Under the pieces are notes generated by a model, which was given only the letters and a program-made list of their open reading frames with translations, ran no database searches and had not been told where the DNA came from. Position numbers and translations under genes: made by a program. Positions 17,906 through 25,712 of a stretch of DNA of 54,772 nt are shown here, piece by piece. This DNA is from Chitinophagaceae bacterium (GTDB taxonomy: Bacteria > Bacteroidota > Bacteroidia > Chitinophagales > Chitinophagaceae), in assembly GCA_004322425.1 (NCBI GenBank), contig SCVJ01000018.1, forward strand, positions 1 through 54,772. The letters run 5' to 3'. Numbering within the stretch: the first letter of the stretch is position 1; each line of letters starts with the position of its first letter.

Positions 17906-18574
17906 ATGGAATTCGAAAAAGGGTTACTTCAGCAATTTATTGAATGGATTATTCAAACGGGTGGTCTTTATGTTTTAATATTGGTAGTATTTGCAGAAAC
18001 AGGATTAATAATAGGATTCCTTTTTCCGGGCGATTCATTATTATTTGCTGCGGGGATTTATGTGGATGATTTAGCCAAAGAATTTTTTAATGCTCATTGG
18101 AGTATTATTTTGGCACTTGTAGCAGCTGCTTCTATTTTAGGTAATATAGTTGGATATTGGTTTGGATTAAAAACAGGACCATTTTTATTCGAACGAAAAG
18201 ACACGTGGTTTTTTAAGAAAAAACATCTTATTCGCTCTAAAATTTTTTATGATAAATACGGGAAGTCAACTATTTTTCTTGCTAAATTTTTACCATTTAT
18301 CAGAACGTTTGCACCAATGATTGCCGGTATTGTTAAGATGAAAAAATCCACTTTTATGTTTTATAATATTGTGGGTAGCATTTGCTGGGTTTCGTCAATG
18401 ATGTTGGGCGGTTATTTTCTTGAAAGCTTAGTAAAAGAGAAATGGAATTATAGTTTGAAAGATCATATCGAAGTCATTACACTTGCCATTATTTTCGTAA
18501 CTACAGTTCCGGTGTTATATAAAATAATTTTTATCAAAAAAGATCACGACCAAGAAATATCACAATCCTCATAA
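17906..18574 (+). CDS. DedA family membrane protein
   Basis: 222 aa with several hydrophobic segments. ETGLIIGFLFPGDSLLFAAG is the DedA E-x-G-x-x-x-P-G-D motif, and FLAKFLPFIRTFAPMIAGIVKM is the second signature (F-x-R-x-P-G-like, re-entrant loop). DedA proteins act in undecaprenyl phosphate or phospholipid scrambling and in membrane-potential homeostasis. It starts 28 bp after the symporter gene and precedes an MFS gene by 7 bp. Confidence 0.92.
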   Translation: MEFEKGLLQQFIEWIIQTGGLYVLILVVFAETGLIIGFLFPGDSLLFAAGIYVDDLAKEFFNAHWSIILALVAAASILGNIVGYWFGLKTGPFLFERKDTWFFKKKHLIRSKIFYDKYGKSTIFLAKFLPFIRTFAPMIAGIVKMKKSTFMFYNIVGSICWVSSMMLGGYFLESLVKEKWNYSLKDHIEVITLAIIFVTTVPVLYKIIFIKKDHDQEISQSS

Positions 18575-18581
18575 TAATTTC

Positions 18582-19808
18582 ATGGAAAGAAAATATTACG
18601 GCATTCTGTCGATACCCGTTATCGTAGCTGCATTGGGCTACTTTGTTGATGTTTATGATTTATTATTATTTAGCATTACTCGTGTTCCCAGTTTAAAATC
18701 GTTAGGATTAACAGAATTACAAATTACTTCTGAAGGCGAAGGAATCATAATGTGGCAAATGGCGGGCCTACTCATTGGAGGTATTATTTGGGGGATGCTT
18801 GGAGATAAAAAAGGAAGACTCAGTGTTTTATTTGGTTCAATCATTCTTTATTCTGTTGCCAATATTGCAAATGGATTTGTGCAAACAGCGGAACAATTTA
18901 AATGGATTCGATTTATTGCCGGCTTGGGTTTAGCCGGTGAATTGGGCGCAGGAATTACATTAGTTTCTGAATTAATTAGAAAAGAAAAAAGAGGAATTGC
19001 CACTTCATTTGTAGCAGGCATTGGCTTAACAGGTGCTGTAGTTGCTTATTTTATGAAAGAAACATTTGATTGGCGTAGTTGTTATTTTATTGGTGGCGGT
19101 ATGGGGTTGTTACTTTTAGTATTAAGAATTTCTGTTTTTGAATCTGGAATGTTTCATGAAGTAAAAAACATGAATGTTCAACGCGGAAATTTTTTAATGC
19201 TTTTTAACAACGGGGAACGATTTAAAAGGTATATACTTTCCATCTTTATCGGGCTCCCCACTTGGTTTGTCATTGGAGTGTTGGTGACTTTTTCCAGTGA
19301 GTTTGGAAAGCAAATGGGAATTGCCGAAAAAATTGATCCGGGCAAAGCAATTATGTATGCCTACGCTGCAATTTCTATTGGTGATATTTTAATTGGTTTT
19401 GTAAGTCAATGGCTAAAAAGTAGAAAAAAAGCGTTGTATCTTTTTTATTTTATAACGGCAGTATTTATGGTTTTATTTTTTACAACACAATGGAATGGTA
19501 ATGCAAATAGAATGTATTGGATTTGTGCTGGACTTGGCTTTGGCACAGGATTTTGGGCCATTTTTGTAACGATGGGAGCTGAGCAATTTGGAACGAATCT
19601 TCGTGCTACTGCGGCTACCACCATTCCTAATATGGTTCGAGGAATGCTGACTATTTTCATACTTCCGTTATTTCAAGGATTACGCGGAGTTACCGATTAT
19701 GTTACGGGCGCTTGGATTACAGCAATTATTATTATGGCCATTACAATTGTTGCTGCAATTTTGTCTAAAGAAACTTTTAATAAGGATTTACATTTTGTAG
19801 AGAAATAA
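18582..19808 (+). CDS. MFS transporter
   Basis: 408 aa with about 12 hydrophobic segments. Motif A between TM2 and TM3 is GMLGDKKGRLSVLFG; FIAGLGLAGELGAGITLVSE is the TM4-TM5 motif. The A-A-T-T-I-P-N-M-V-R-G stretch in the C-terminal half is seen in metabolite:H+ and sugar porter-like members. Substrate unknown; the cargo may be related to the upstream symporter but nothing here proves that. It lies 7 bp after dedA and 17 bp before the glycosyltransferase. Confidence 0.88.
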   Translation: MERKYYGILSIPVIVAALGYFVDVYDLLLFSITRVPSLKSLGLTELQITSEGEGIIMWQMAGLLIGGIIWGMLGDKKGRLSVLFGSIILYSVANIANGFVQTAEQFKWIRFIAGLGLAGELGAGITLVSELIRKEKRGIATSFVAGIGLTGAVVAYFMKETFDWRSCYFIGGGMGLLLLVLRISVFESGMFHEVKNMNVQRGNFLMLFNNGERFKRYILSIFIGLPTWFVIGVLVTFSSEFGKQMGIAEKIDPGKAIMYAYAAISIGDILIGFVSQWLKSRKKALYLFYFITAVFMVLFFTTQWNGNANRMYWICAGLGFGTGFWAIFVTMGAEQFGTNLRATAATTIPNMVRGMLTIFILPLFQGLRGVTDYVTGAWITAIIIMAITIVAAILSKETFNKDLHFVEK

Positions 19809-19825
19809 TTGCTTAACTATTTTTT

Positions 19826-20827
19826 TTGCCCAAATTTCTTATCATACGATTTTCTTCTATTGGCGATATCGTGCTCACCACACCAGTAATTCGTTGTTTA
19901 AAAAAACAAGTAAAAGGAGCAGAAGTTCATTTTCTAACAAAAAAATTATTTGCTCCAATTGTTGAGCACAATCCATTTATCGACAAAGTTCATCTGTTGT
20001 CTTTTAGCTGGGAGCTAATGATGCAACAGTTGGAATTGGAGAATTATGATTATATAATCGACTTACATCATAATTGGAGAACCTTGCGAATAAAAAATTT
20101 ATTGAATGTGCCTTCTTTTTCATTTAATAAATTAAATGTACAAAAGTGGATTTATGCCAATCTTAAATGGGACTTATTGCCAGCAGTCCATATTGTGGAT
20201 CGATATATGAATACAATAAAATCATTTGGCGTTTCAAATGATGAGGAAGGGCTTGATTATTTTATTGAAGAGAAAGATGTGGTACAGCAAGTTGATATTC
20301 CCAGTTCTCATTTATTCGGGTTTATTGGAATTGTAATTGGAGCCGCGCACAGTACAAAAAAGTTATCAATTAAAAAACTCCAAGAGCTTTGCATAAAAAT
20401 TAATTACCCTATTATTTTATTGGGAGGAAAAGAAGATATATTGGCAGGGTCTGAAATTGCAACAGTGGATACAGTTAAAATTTATAATGCTTGTGGAAAA
20501 TTTAAACTAAACGAAAGTGCCGATTTGGTTCGAAAATCAAAACTCATTATCTCACACGATACCGGCTTGATGCATATTGCAGCGGCGTTTAAAAAATCAA
20601 TTATTTCTGTTTGGGGCAATACGGTTCCAACTTTCGGAATGTTCCCATATTATGGGAAAAATGTTGTGCCTCAATTTATTGCTGAAGTTCAACATTTAAA
20701 ATGTAGACCGTGTAGCAAAATAGGATTTCAACAATGTCCCAAAGGACATTTTAACTGTATGAATTTACAAAGGATTGACGAGATTGTATCCGAAGTAAAT
20801 ACCATTTTGAACGTTATAGCAAAGTGA
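19826..20827 (+). CDS. glycosyltransferase family 9 (heptosyltransferase-like)
   Basis: 333 aa. It begins PKFLIIRFSSIGDIVLTTP, the GT9 N-terminus, and has LSIKKLQEL, IILLGGKED, and SHDTGLMHIAAAFKKS with ISVWGNTVP, the nucleotide-sugar site. A Cys-rich end (CRPCSKIGFQQCPKGHFNC) is seen in many Bacteroidota members. Adds heptose or another sugar to lipopolysaccharide core. The start codon is TTG: an in-frame stop lies at 19814 and no ATG is available in between, and the conserved domain begins at residue 2. Confidence 0.88.
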   Translation: MPKFLIIRFSSIGDIVLTTPVIRCLKKQVKGAEVHFLTKKLFAPIVEHNPFIDKVHLLSFSWELMMQQLELENYDYIIDLHHNWRTLRIKNLLNVPSFSFNKLNVQKWIYANLKWDLLPAVHIVDRYMNTIKSFGVSNDEEGLDYFIEEKDVVQQVDIPSSHLFGFIGIVIGAAHSTKKLSIKKLQELCIKINYPIILLGGKEDILAGSEIATVDTVKIYNACGKFKLNESADLVRKSKLIISHDTGLMHIAAAFKKSIISVWGNTVPTFGMFPYYGKNVVPQFIAEVQHLKCRPCSKIGFQQCPKGHFNCMNLQRIDEIVSEVNTILNVIAK

Positions 20828-20891
20828 ATTTATTTCTAGATATTTGATAGATTAAATTATTAACTAACTTGGGCAAATAGAAATTGAAATA

Positions 20892-21290
20892 ATGAATTTA
20901 AGACGAAGATTAAAATCTCATCCGGAATTACATGCAGGTGCGTTGAACGATATTCTTTTCATCCTGCTATTCTTTTTTCTAATAGTTTCAACGTTGGCCA
21001 ATCCAAACGTAGTAAAGCTTTCTACACCAAAAGCAAAAAGTGATACTAAAGCAAAGCAAACCGTTATCGTAAATATTAAAGCAACCGGTGATTATATTAT
21101 TAATGGAAAATCGATAGCCTTAGAAGATATTGGCAATTTTATTCAACCCTATATTACTAAAGATTCAACACAGGCAACGATTGCCATCAATGCTGATAAA
21201 ACGGTTCCTTTGGAAAAAGTAGTTGCCATTATGCGTGTAGCTAGAAATATGGGAGCTAGAACTACTTTGCTAGTAGATACTAAGGATTAA
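20892..21290 (+). CDS. ExbD/TolR biopolymer transport protein
   Basis: 132 aa. A short basic N-terminus (RRRLKSHPELHAG) is followed by LNDILFILLFFFLIVSTLA, the single TM with the proton-path Asp (LNDILF), then a periplasmic domain with AIALNADK-like AIAINADKTVPLEKVVAIMRVAR and ARTTLLVDTKD. In the ExbB-ExbD-TonB or Tol complex this subunit couples proton flow to outer-membrane transport or division. No exbB, tonB or second exbD gene lies within the window, which is unusual because they normally cluster. Confidence 0.9.
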   Translation: MNLRRRLKSHPELHAGALNDILFILLFFFLIVSTLANPNVVKLSTPKAKSDTKAKQTVIVNIKATGDYIINGKSIALEDIGNFIQPYITKDSTQATIAINADKTVPLEKVVAIMRVARNMGARTTLLVDTKD

Positions 21291-21368
21291 TTATTCGTCA
21301 CTGTCTGTCATCATTTCAATTAAGTCTGTATTACCAGTGGCTGTTCTTTTTTCATTTGTGTCAATCAG
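21291..21368 (-). pseudogene. Possible C-terminal remnant of a lost gene
   Basis: Between the ExbD stop and the nuclease stop, one minus-strand frame is open for 25 codons and ends in a TAA. Its product ends TGNTDLIEMMTDSDE, an acidic tail that looks like a protein C-terminus rather than random AT-rich DNA. The frame is closed upstream by a TGA at 21371-21369 inside the nuclease gene and has no start. It could be the remains of a gene truncated when the nuclease arrived, or chance. I could not identify the parent protein. Confidence 0.3.
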
Positions 21369-22179
21369 TCAAGAATAGATCTTTAAACTTTATGGCAAAT
21401 TCAGTCTCTAAAAAATTTCTTGTCTTCTGTTGCCCTTGTAGAGAAGCTTTAACAAGTTGACTTGTAAAAAGTCCTGATTTGCTTTTCCACTTTGCTTGTT
21501 TACCGTCAACGGTTTTTATCCAATCAATTTTGACAAGGAACTCAGATTTATCATTATAGCAGTTATCAAAAATGTTTGATTCTTTAAGTGTAATTTGTCT
21601 TAGTGATTTTCTATCAATTTTAAAGTCATTTACTCTAATTGCTTTTTCAGTTACTCGTCCAATACCAACATAACCGTGATTTTTTAAATATGCAGCGACA
21701 ATGTCACCAACTTCTAATGTCCTAATTGGGGCACTCCATTTTTTACCTTGTCCTGCCGATAGAAAACCAAACTCTTTGCAGTCAATCCAACATCTGTGAG
21801 GTCCTTCTCCAACATTTACATAATACAGCCCATTGTAAAAGTCAAAACTTTGAAGGTCTTGATGAAAAGTATTGTGTGGTCTGAATTTATCAGCAAAGTG
21901 TCCAGAAGAAAGATTTGTTAAACTTCTACCGAGTTTCCAGATTAAAGTCTTTTCTACTAAAAACGCTTCCTTTTCTGTCAGACTTTTAGCGATTACTTTG
22001 ACGATTGGTTCAAGCCCTTCTTTTTTTATTGCCTTAATACGTTTTGCTTTTTCCGTGTCGCTGTTGTCAGATAGATGAGCAGATTTTCTACCACCAGTTC
22101 CTTTACCATAATAGAACTCTTCAAAGTTTCTCGGGTCGATGTAAACATAAACGTAATATGTCTCTGTGTTGTATGTCAT
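21361..22179 (-). CDS. LEM-3-like GIY-YIG nuclease fused to a PUA/EVE-like domain
   Basis: 272 aa. The N-terminal 85 residues are a LEM-3-like GIY-YIG endonuclease: YVYVYIDPRN replaces GIY, FYYGKGTGGR (about 22-31) holds the YIG block and conserved Arg31, and Glu76 in AFLVEKTLIW is the likely metal ligand. Residues about 115-185 (GLYYVNVGEGPHRCW, FGFLSAGQGKKW, LEVGDIVAAYLKNHGYVGIGRV) resemble the PUA/EVE-like modules that accompany nucleases and methyltransferases and, in EVE proteins, read modified bases. The last 85 residues are not recognised. A modified-DNA-targeting defence nuclease is an inference. It lies between exbD and prmC with wide gaps on both sides. Confidence 0.75.
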   Translation of the reverse strand: MTYNTETYYVYVYIDPRNFEEFYYGKGTGGRKSAHLSDNSDTEKAKRIKAIKKEGLEPIVKVIAKSLTEKEAFLVEKTLIWKLGRSLTNLSSGHFADKFRPHNTFHQDLQSFDFYNGLYYVNVGEGPHRCWIDCKEFGFLSAGQGKKWSAPIRTLEVGDIVAAYLKNHGYVGIGRVTEKAIRVNDFKIDRKSLRQITLKESNIFDNCYNDKSEFLVKIDWIKTVDGKQAKWKSKSGLFTSQLVKASLQGQQKTRNFLETEFAIKFKDLFLTD

Positions 22180-22201
22180 ATGGTTAATTGTAGCAATTAT
22201 T

Positions 22202-22224
22202 TTATGTACAAAAAGTACGCATAA
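22202..22224. promoter_or_regulatory. Imperfect inverted repeat upstream of the GIY-YIG gene
   Basis: TTATGTAC, five A residues, then GTACGCATAA: the arms pair as TTATG(..)TAC with TTATGCGTAC, two bases unpaired. It lies 23 nt before the ATG at 22179, where an operator for a repressor might sit. No regulator gene is adjacent. Confidence 0.3.
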
Positions 22225-22270
22225 ATTCCAAAATAGTTGTTATTCTGCAATAAATTAATGGTTTACGGTT

Positions 22271-22367
22271 TTAAAGAAGCGACGTTGCCACTCTTTTTAA
22301 TTTTGCAAAACGATAGCCGAAAGGCTTACCGAAATTCTGAGTTTTCCCTTTCGGATAAGCAGAATGT
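22271..22367 (-). other. GC-richer intergenic segment with inverted repeat and orphan reading frame
   Basis: The 188-bp gap between the nuclease start and the prmC stop is not uniform: 22261-22367 is visibly richer in G+C than other gaps. It holds perfect 8-bp arms CCGAAAGG (22317-22324) and CCTTTCGG (22347-22354) around a 22-nt loop, without a T-tract on either strand. One minus-strand frame stays open from 22396 to a TAA at 22271 (ending FAKLKRVATSLL) but has no start codon. It may be a dispersed intergenic repeat, a structured RNA end for prmC, or a gene relic. Confidence 0.3.
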
Positions 22368-23231
22368 TCAATCGCAGCTATTACCCGTTGCGCAAATCAT
22401 TCTGTTTTTCCCTTGCAAATCTTTTTTTACTGTAACAAATTGGAACTCATTTTTCTTGAATATTGCCGATACTTCATCTGCAAAATCTTCATGAATTTCA
22501 GTAAAAACACTTCCCCCTTCTTTAAGATGTTCTTTCCCAAATTCAGCAAGAGAAGTATAAAAAATTACGGGATCATAATCCGGAACAAATAGAGCTTTTT
22601 CTGGTTCGTACATCCAAACATTTTTATTCATTGTTTCTTTATCTTTTCGAGGAATGTATGGCGGATTGCTGACAATAATATCGAATTGTTCAAGTTGCTT
22701 TCGATTTTCTTTATTCAAAAAATCAAGCAGCATTAAATTTACTTCGGCATTAAGATTCGCAGCATTGGTGGCTGCTACAAATAGTGCTTCGCTACAACAA
22801 TCAATTGCTGTTACCGTTACTGTTGGTAATATTATTTTCAGAGCGATAGAAATACAGCCGCTTCCTGTCCCAACATCGAGTATTGTTTCAATTTTTTGGT
22901 GAACACTTTCCTTAAGAATCCACTCCACTAATTCTTCAGTTTCAGGACGAGGGATTAATACATTTTTATCAACGAAAAATTTGTAATTATAAAACCACGC
23001 TTCTTGTAAAATATACTGAATGGGTTCGTGTTGTAAAAGCCGTGCAAGAATGGTTACAGTATCTCGATCTTCTTTATCATCAATTTTACGTTGACTATTA
23101 ATAATTAGTTCTGACTTTGAAAATTTGAAAACATGCTCCAGCACAAGTTCTGTAATATTTGCAGCCTCACTTTCAGAATATATTATTTTCAGTTTTTGAA
23201 TTAATTGAAATCTAATTTCGGCAATAGTCAT
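22368..23231 (-). CDS. prmC: peptide chain release factor N5-glutamine methyltransferase
   Basis: 287 aa from the ATG at 23231; the longer frame starts with TTG at 23261 and its extra ten residues are not family-like. PrmC/HemK methylates the GGQ glutamine of release factors. The N-terminal helical domain ends with LLQHEPIQYILQEAWFY, then VLIPRPETEELVEW, the SAM site LDVGTGSGCISIAL and the catalytic SNPPYIP. The C-terminal KDLQGKNRMI is where the family normally ends; a few extra residues follow. Divergent from the DMT transporter gene, 65 bp away. Confidence 0.94.
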   Translation of the reverse strand: MTIAEIRFQLIQKLKIIYSESEAANITELVLEHVFKFSKSELIINSQRKIDDKEDRDTVTILARLLQHEPIQYILQEAWFYNYKFFVDKNVLIPRPETEELVEWILKESVHQKIETILDVGTGSGCISIALKIILPTVTVTAIDCCSEALFVAATNAANLNAEVNLMLLDFLNKENRKQLEQFDIIVSNPPYIPRKDKETMNKNVWMYEPEKALFVPDYDPVIFYTSLAEFGKEHLKEGGSVFTEIHEDFADEVSAIFKKNEFQFVTVKKDLQGKNRMICATGNSCD

Positions 23232-23296
23232 AACAGCAAACTTACTGTATATTGCAAACAATGTTTTTGTGTGTATTTAACTAAAATTTTAATTGT

Positions 23297-24175
23297 ATGT
23301 TGTTATTATTGGGCAGTATTATTTTTACATCTTGGCTCACTCTTTCTTTTAAGTTGCTCGAGAAATTTCGCATTTCTAGTTTCCAGGCTATTGTTTTTAA
23401 TTACTGGACTTGTGTATTAACGGGCTCTTTGGTGAATGGAGACCACCCATTTCGTCCATATATTATTTCTGAAGATTGGTTTAAGTGGGCTTTAATAATG
23501 GGAGTATTTTTTATCATCATTTTTAATATTGTTGCCTTAACGGCACAGCGTATTGGAGTGGCAGTTGCATCGGTTGCTAATAAACTTTCATTGGTAATTC
23601 CATTTATGGTTTCCATTTTTCTTTATAATGAAAAAGCTACAAGTTTAAAAATACTGGGAGTAGTCATTGCTTTGGCCGCAGTTATTTTAACTTGCTGGCC
23701 CCATGAACAAAATTCCAATAACAAAAAAAATACTTGGAAGAATATTTTCATCCTTCCTCTCATATTATTTTTTGGAAGTGGCTTGCTAGATACAATTATT
23801 AAATATGTAGAACAAGCCTATTTGACCGATTTGAATAAAAACGATTTTATTGTTACTTCTTTTGCGGTGGCGGGTTTTATTGGGTTATTAATTTTTGCAT
23901 TTCGAGTTGTGAAAGGGTATGAAAAATTTGACTATAGAAGTATTATTGCTGGCCTAGCTATTGGTATTCCTAATTTTTTCTCAATCTGGTGTTTGATTAA
24001 AGTGTTGAAAATATATTCCAATAATAGTTCTGCAATTATTCCTATTAATAATATGGGTATTGTATTGTTTAGCACACTGTGTGCCTATCTATTTTTTAAA
24101 GAAAAGCTTTCTGCAAAGAATTGGTGGGGAGTAGCCCTCTCATTATTAGCCATTAGTTTCATAGCTCTGGGATAA
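23297..24175 (+). CDS. EamA/DMT-superfamily transporter
   Basis: 292 aa with about ten hydrophobic segments. Two EamA-like repeats are visible: the first ends with VASVANKLSLVIPFMVSIFLYNEKAT and ALAAVILTCWP, the second with SAIIPINNMGIVLFSTLCAYLFFKEKLS and LSLLAISFIALG. The conserved end of each repeat, a Pro-rich TM followed by F-x-E-K-x-S/T, marks the drug/metabolite transporter superfamily. Substrate unknown. The YigZ gene begins 5 bp after the stop. Confidence 0.85.
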   Translation: MLLLLGSIIFTSWLTLSFKLLEKFRISSFQAIVFNYWTCVLTGSLVNGDHPFRPYIISEDWFKWALIMGVFFIIIFNIVALTAQRIGVAVASVANKLSLVIPFMVSIFLYNEKATSLKILGVVIALAAVILTCWPHEQNSNNKKNTWKNIFILPLILFFGSGLLDTIIKYVEQAYLTDLNKNDFIVTSFAVAGFIGLLIFAFRVVKGYEKFDYRSIIAGLAIGIPNFFSIWCLIKVLKIYSNNSSAIIPINNMGIVLFSTLCAYLFFKEKLSAKNWWGVALSLLAISFIALG

Positions 24176-24179
24176 ATCT

Positions 24180-24794
24180 GTGAACGAAGATTCATATCAT
24201 ACAATTAAAAGTAAAGCTGTTGCTGAGTTTAAAGACAGAGGTAGCAAATTTATTGCTATTGCTTTTCCAATTATTACCACAAATGATTTTAAAGTAAAGT
24301 TGAAAGCTATAAAAGAAGAACATCCCAAAGCAAGTCATTTTTGCTTTGCTTATCGATTAGGAACTGATGGAATTATTTTTCGATACACTGACGCGGGAGA
24401 GCCTTCAGGAAGTGCAGGAAAACCGATACTCAACCAAATAGATAGTTTTGGAGTTACAAATATTGCATTGGTAGTTACTCGATATTTTGGAGGGAGTTTA
24501 TTGGGAATTCCAGGATTAATTAATGCCTACAAAACTTCGGCTTCTCTCGTATTGCAAACCTCACATAAAATAAAGATGCCCATATTGGTTAATTATATTT
24601 TGCAGTTCAACTATACAAAAATGAATGAAGTTATGATTCAAATAAAAAAATACAACTGTGTTGTTTTGAAAAAAGAAAGCACACTTTTTTGTGAGATGAA
24701 TATTGGAATTCAAAAATCAAACCAAGAAATTTGCTTATTGCGATTTAAAGAAATTACAGGGCTTTCGATTGAAAAGGAGTCAACAAAAAAATAA
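24180..24794 (+). CDS. YigZ/IMPACT family protein
   Basis: 204 aa, usual length. The N-terminal IMPACT domain shows KDRGSKFIAIAFP, HPKASHFCFAYRLG, TDAGEPSGSAGKPIL and VVTRYFGGSLLGIPGL, a series of near-invariant family blocks. The C-terminal DUF1949-like ferredoxin fold follows. The eukaryotic relative IMPACT restrains the Gcn2 kinase; the bacterial role is unclear. The start codon is GTG, 5 bp after the transporter stop, with the domain beginning a few residues later, so an operon with the transporter is likely. Confidence 0.92.
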   Translation: MNEDSYHTIKSKAVAEFKDRGSKFIAIAFPIITTNDFKVKLKAIKEEHPKASHFCFAYRLGTDGIIFRYTDAGEPSGSAGKPILNQIDSFGVTNIALVVTRYFGGSLLGIPGLINAYKTSASLVLQTSHKIKMPILVNYILQFNYTKMNEVMIQIKKYNCVVLKKESTLFCEMNIGIQKSNQEICLLRFKEITGLSIEKESTKK

Positions 24795-24815
24795 AAATGT
24801 TTTTAGTTGGTTTAG

Positions 24816-25703
24816 TTATTTAAAACTTTTACTAACTACCAAATCTTTACTGCCTGCCGAATAAACATAAAAACCCTCTCCACTTTTTACACCCAACTTT
24901 CCGGCAGTTACCATATTCACAAGCAATGGACAGGGTGCATATTTTGAATTGCCAAAACCATCTTGCAATACTTTTAAAATAGAAAGGCAAACATCTAATC
25001 CAATAAAATCAGCAAGTTGCAAAGGTCCCATGGGATGCGCCATTCCAAGTTTCATAACCGTATCGATTTCTTCAACACCGGCAACACCTTCATATAAACT
25101 ATAGATAGCTTCATTAATCATGGGCATAAGAATTCGGTTGGCAATAAAACCAGGATAATCATTAACAACACAAGGAATTTTTCCAAGTTGTTTGCTTAAC
25201 GAAACAATTGTTTCGGTTACATCTTTTGAAGTTCCATATCCATTAATAATTTCTACCAGTTTCATAATAGGAACCGGATTCATAAAATGCATCCCAATTA
25301 TTTTAGCAGATCGATTTGTAATTGATGCAATTTTGGTGATGGAGATTGAAGAAGTATTAGTAGCTAATATGGCTTCTTTGGGAGCTAATCGATCTAATTC
25401 TTCAAAAATTTGCAATTTCAATTCCATGTTTTCCGTAGCGGCTTCAATAACCAATTCAGCATTTTTTACTCCGTCGCTCAAATTGCTGTTACAACTTATA
25501 TTTTTTAAAGCCTCATTTTTTTCTACTTCTGTAATTATTCCTTTTGCAATTTGTCTGTCAAAATTTTTTGTAATATTTTGAATAGCGCGATCTAATTGCG
25601 ACAAGGAAACATCAACAATGGTTACTGAAAATCCAGCTTGTGCAAACACATGGGCAATTCCATTACCCATTGTTCCGGCACCAATGACAGTAATATTTTT
25701 CAT
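24816..25703 (-). CDS. 3-hydroxybutyryl-CoA dehydrogenase
   Basis: 295 aa. NAD-binding fold at the start: VIGAGTMGNGIAHVFAQAG, with Asp31 region IVDVS. ATNTSSISIT, HFMNPVPIMKLVEII (catalytic His) and DYPGFIANRILMPMINEA are hallmark blocks of the 3-hydroxyacyl-CoA dehydrogenase family; the length excludes the large fused multifunctional FadB. It oxidises 3-hydroxybutyryl-CoA with NAD(P)+ or runs in the synthetic direction. It begins 9 bp after the upstream carboxypeptidase-regulatory-like gene on the same strand. Confidence 0.93.
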   Translation of the reverse strand: MKNITVIGAGTMGNGIAHVFAQAGFSVTIVDVSLSQLDRAIQNITKNFDRQIAKGIITEVEKNEALKNISCNSNLSDGVKNAELVIEAATENMELKLQIFEELDRLAPKEAILATNTSSISITKIASITNRSAKIIGMHFMNPVPIMKLVEIINGYGTSKDVTETIVSLSKQLGKIPCVVNDYPGFIANRILMPMINEAIYSLYEGVAGVEEIDTVMKLGMAHPMGPLQLADFIGLDVCLSILKVLQDGFGNSKYAPCPLLVNMVTAGKLGVKSGEGFYVYSAGSKDLVVSKSFK

Positions 25704-25712
25704 TCAGTAAAT

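Noticed and set aside
22237-22494. 85-codon plus-strand frame over the prmC end
   Set aside because: It overlaps prmC antisense, has no recognisable protein features and its ATG is in AT-rich spacer; a shadow frame.
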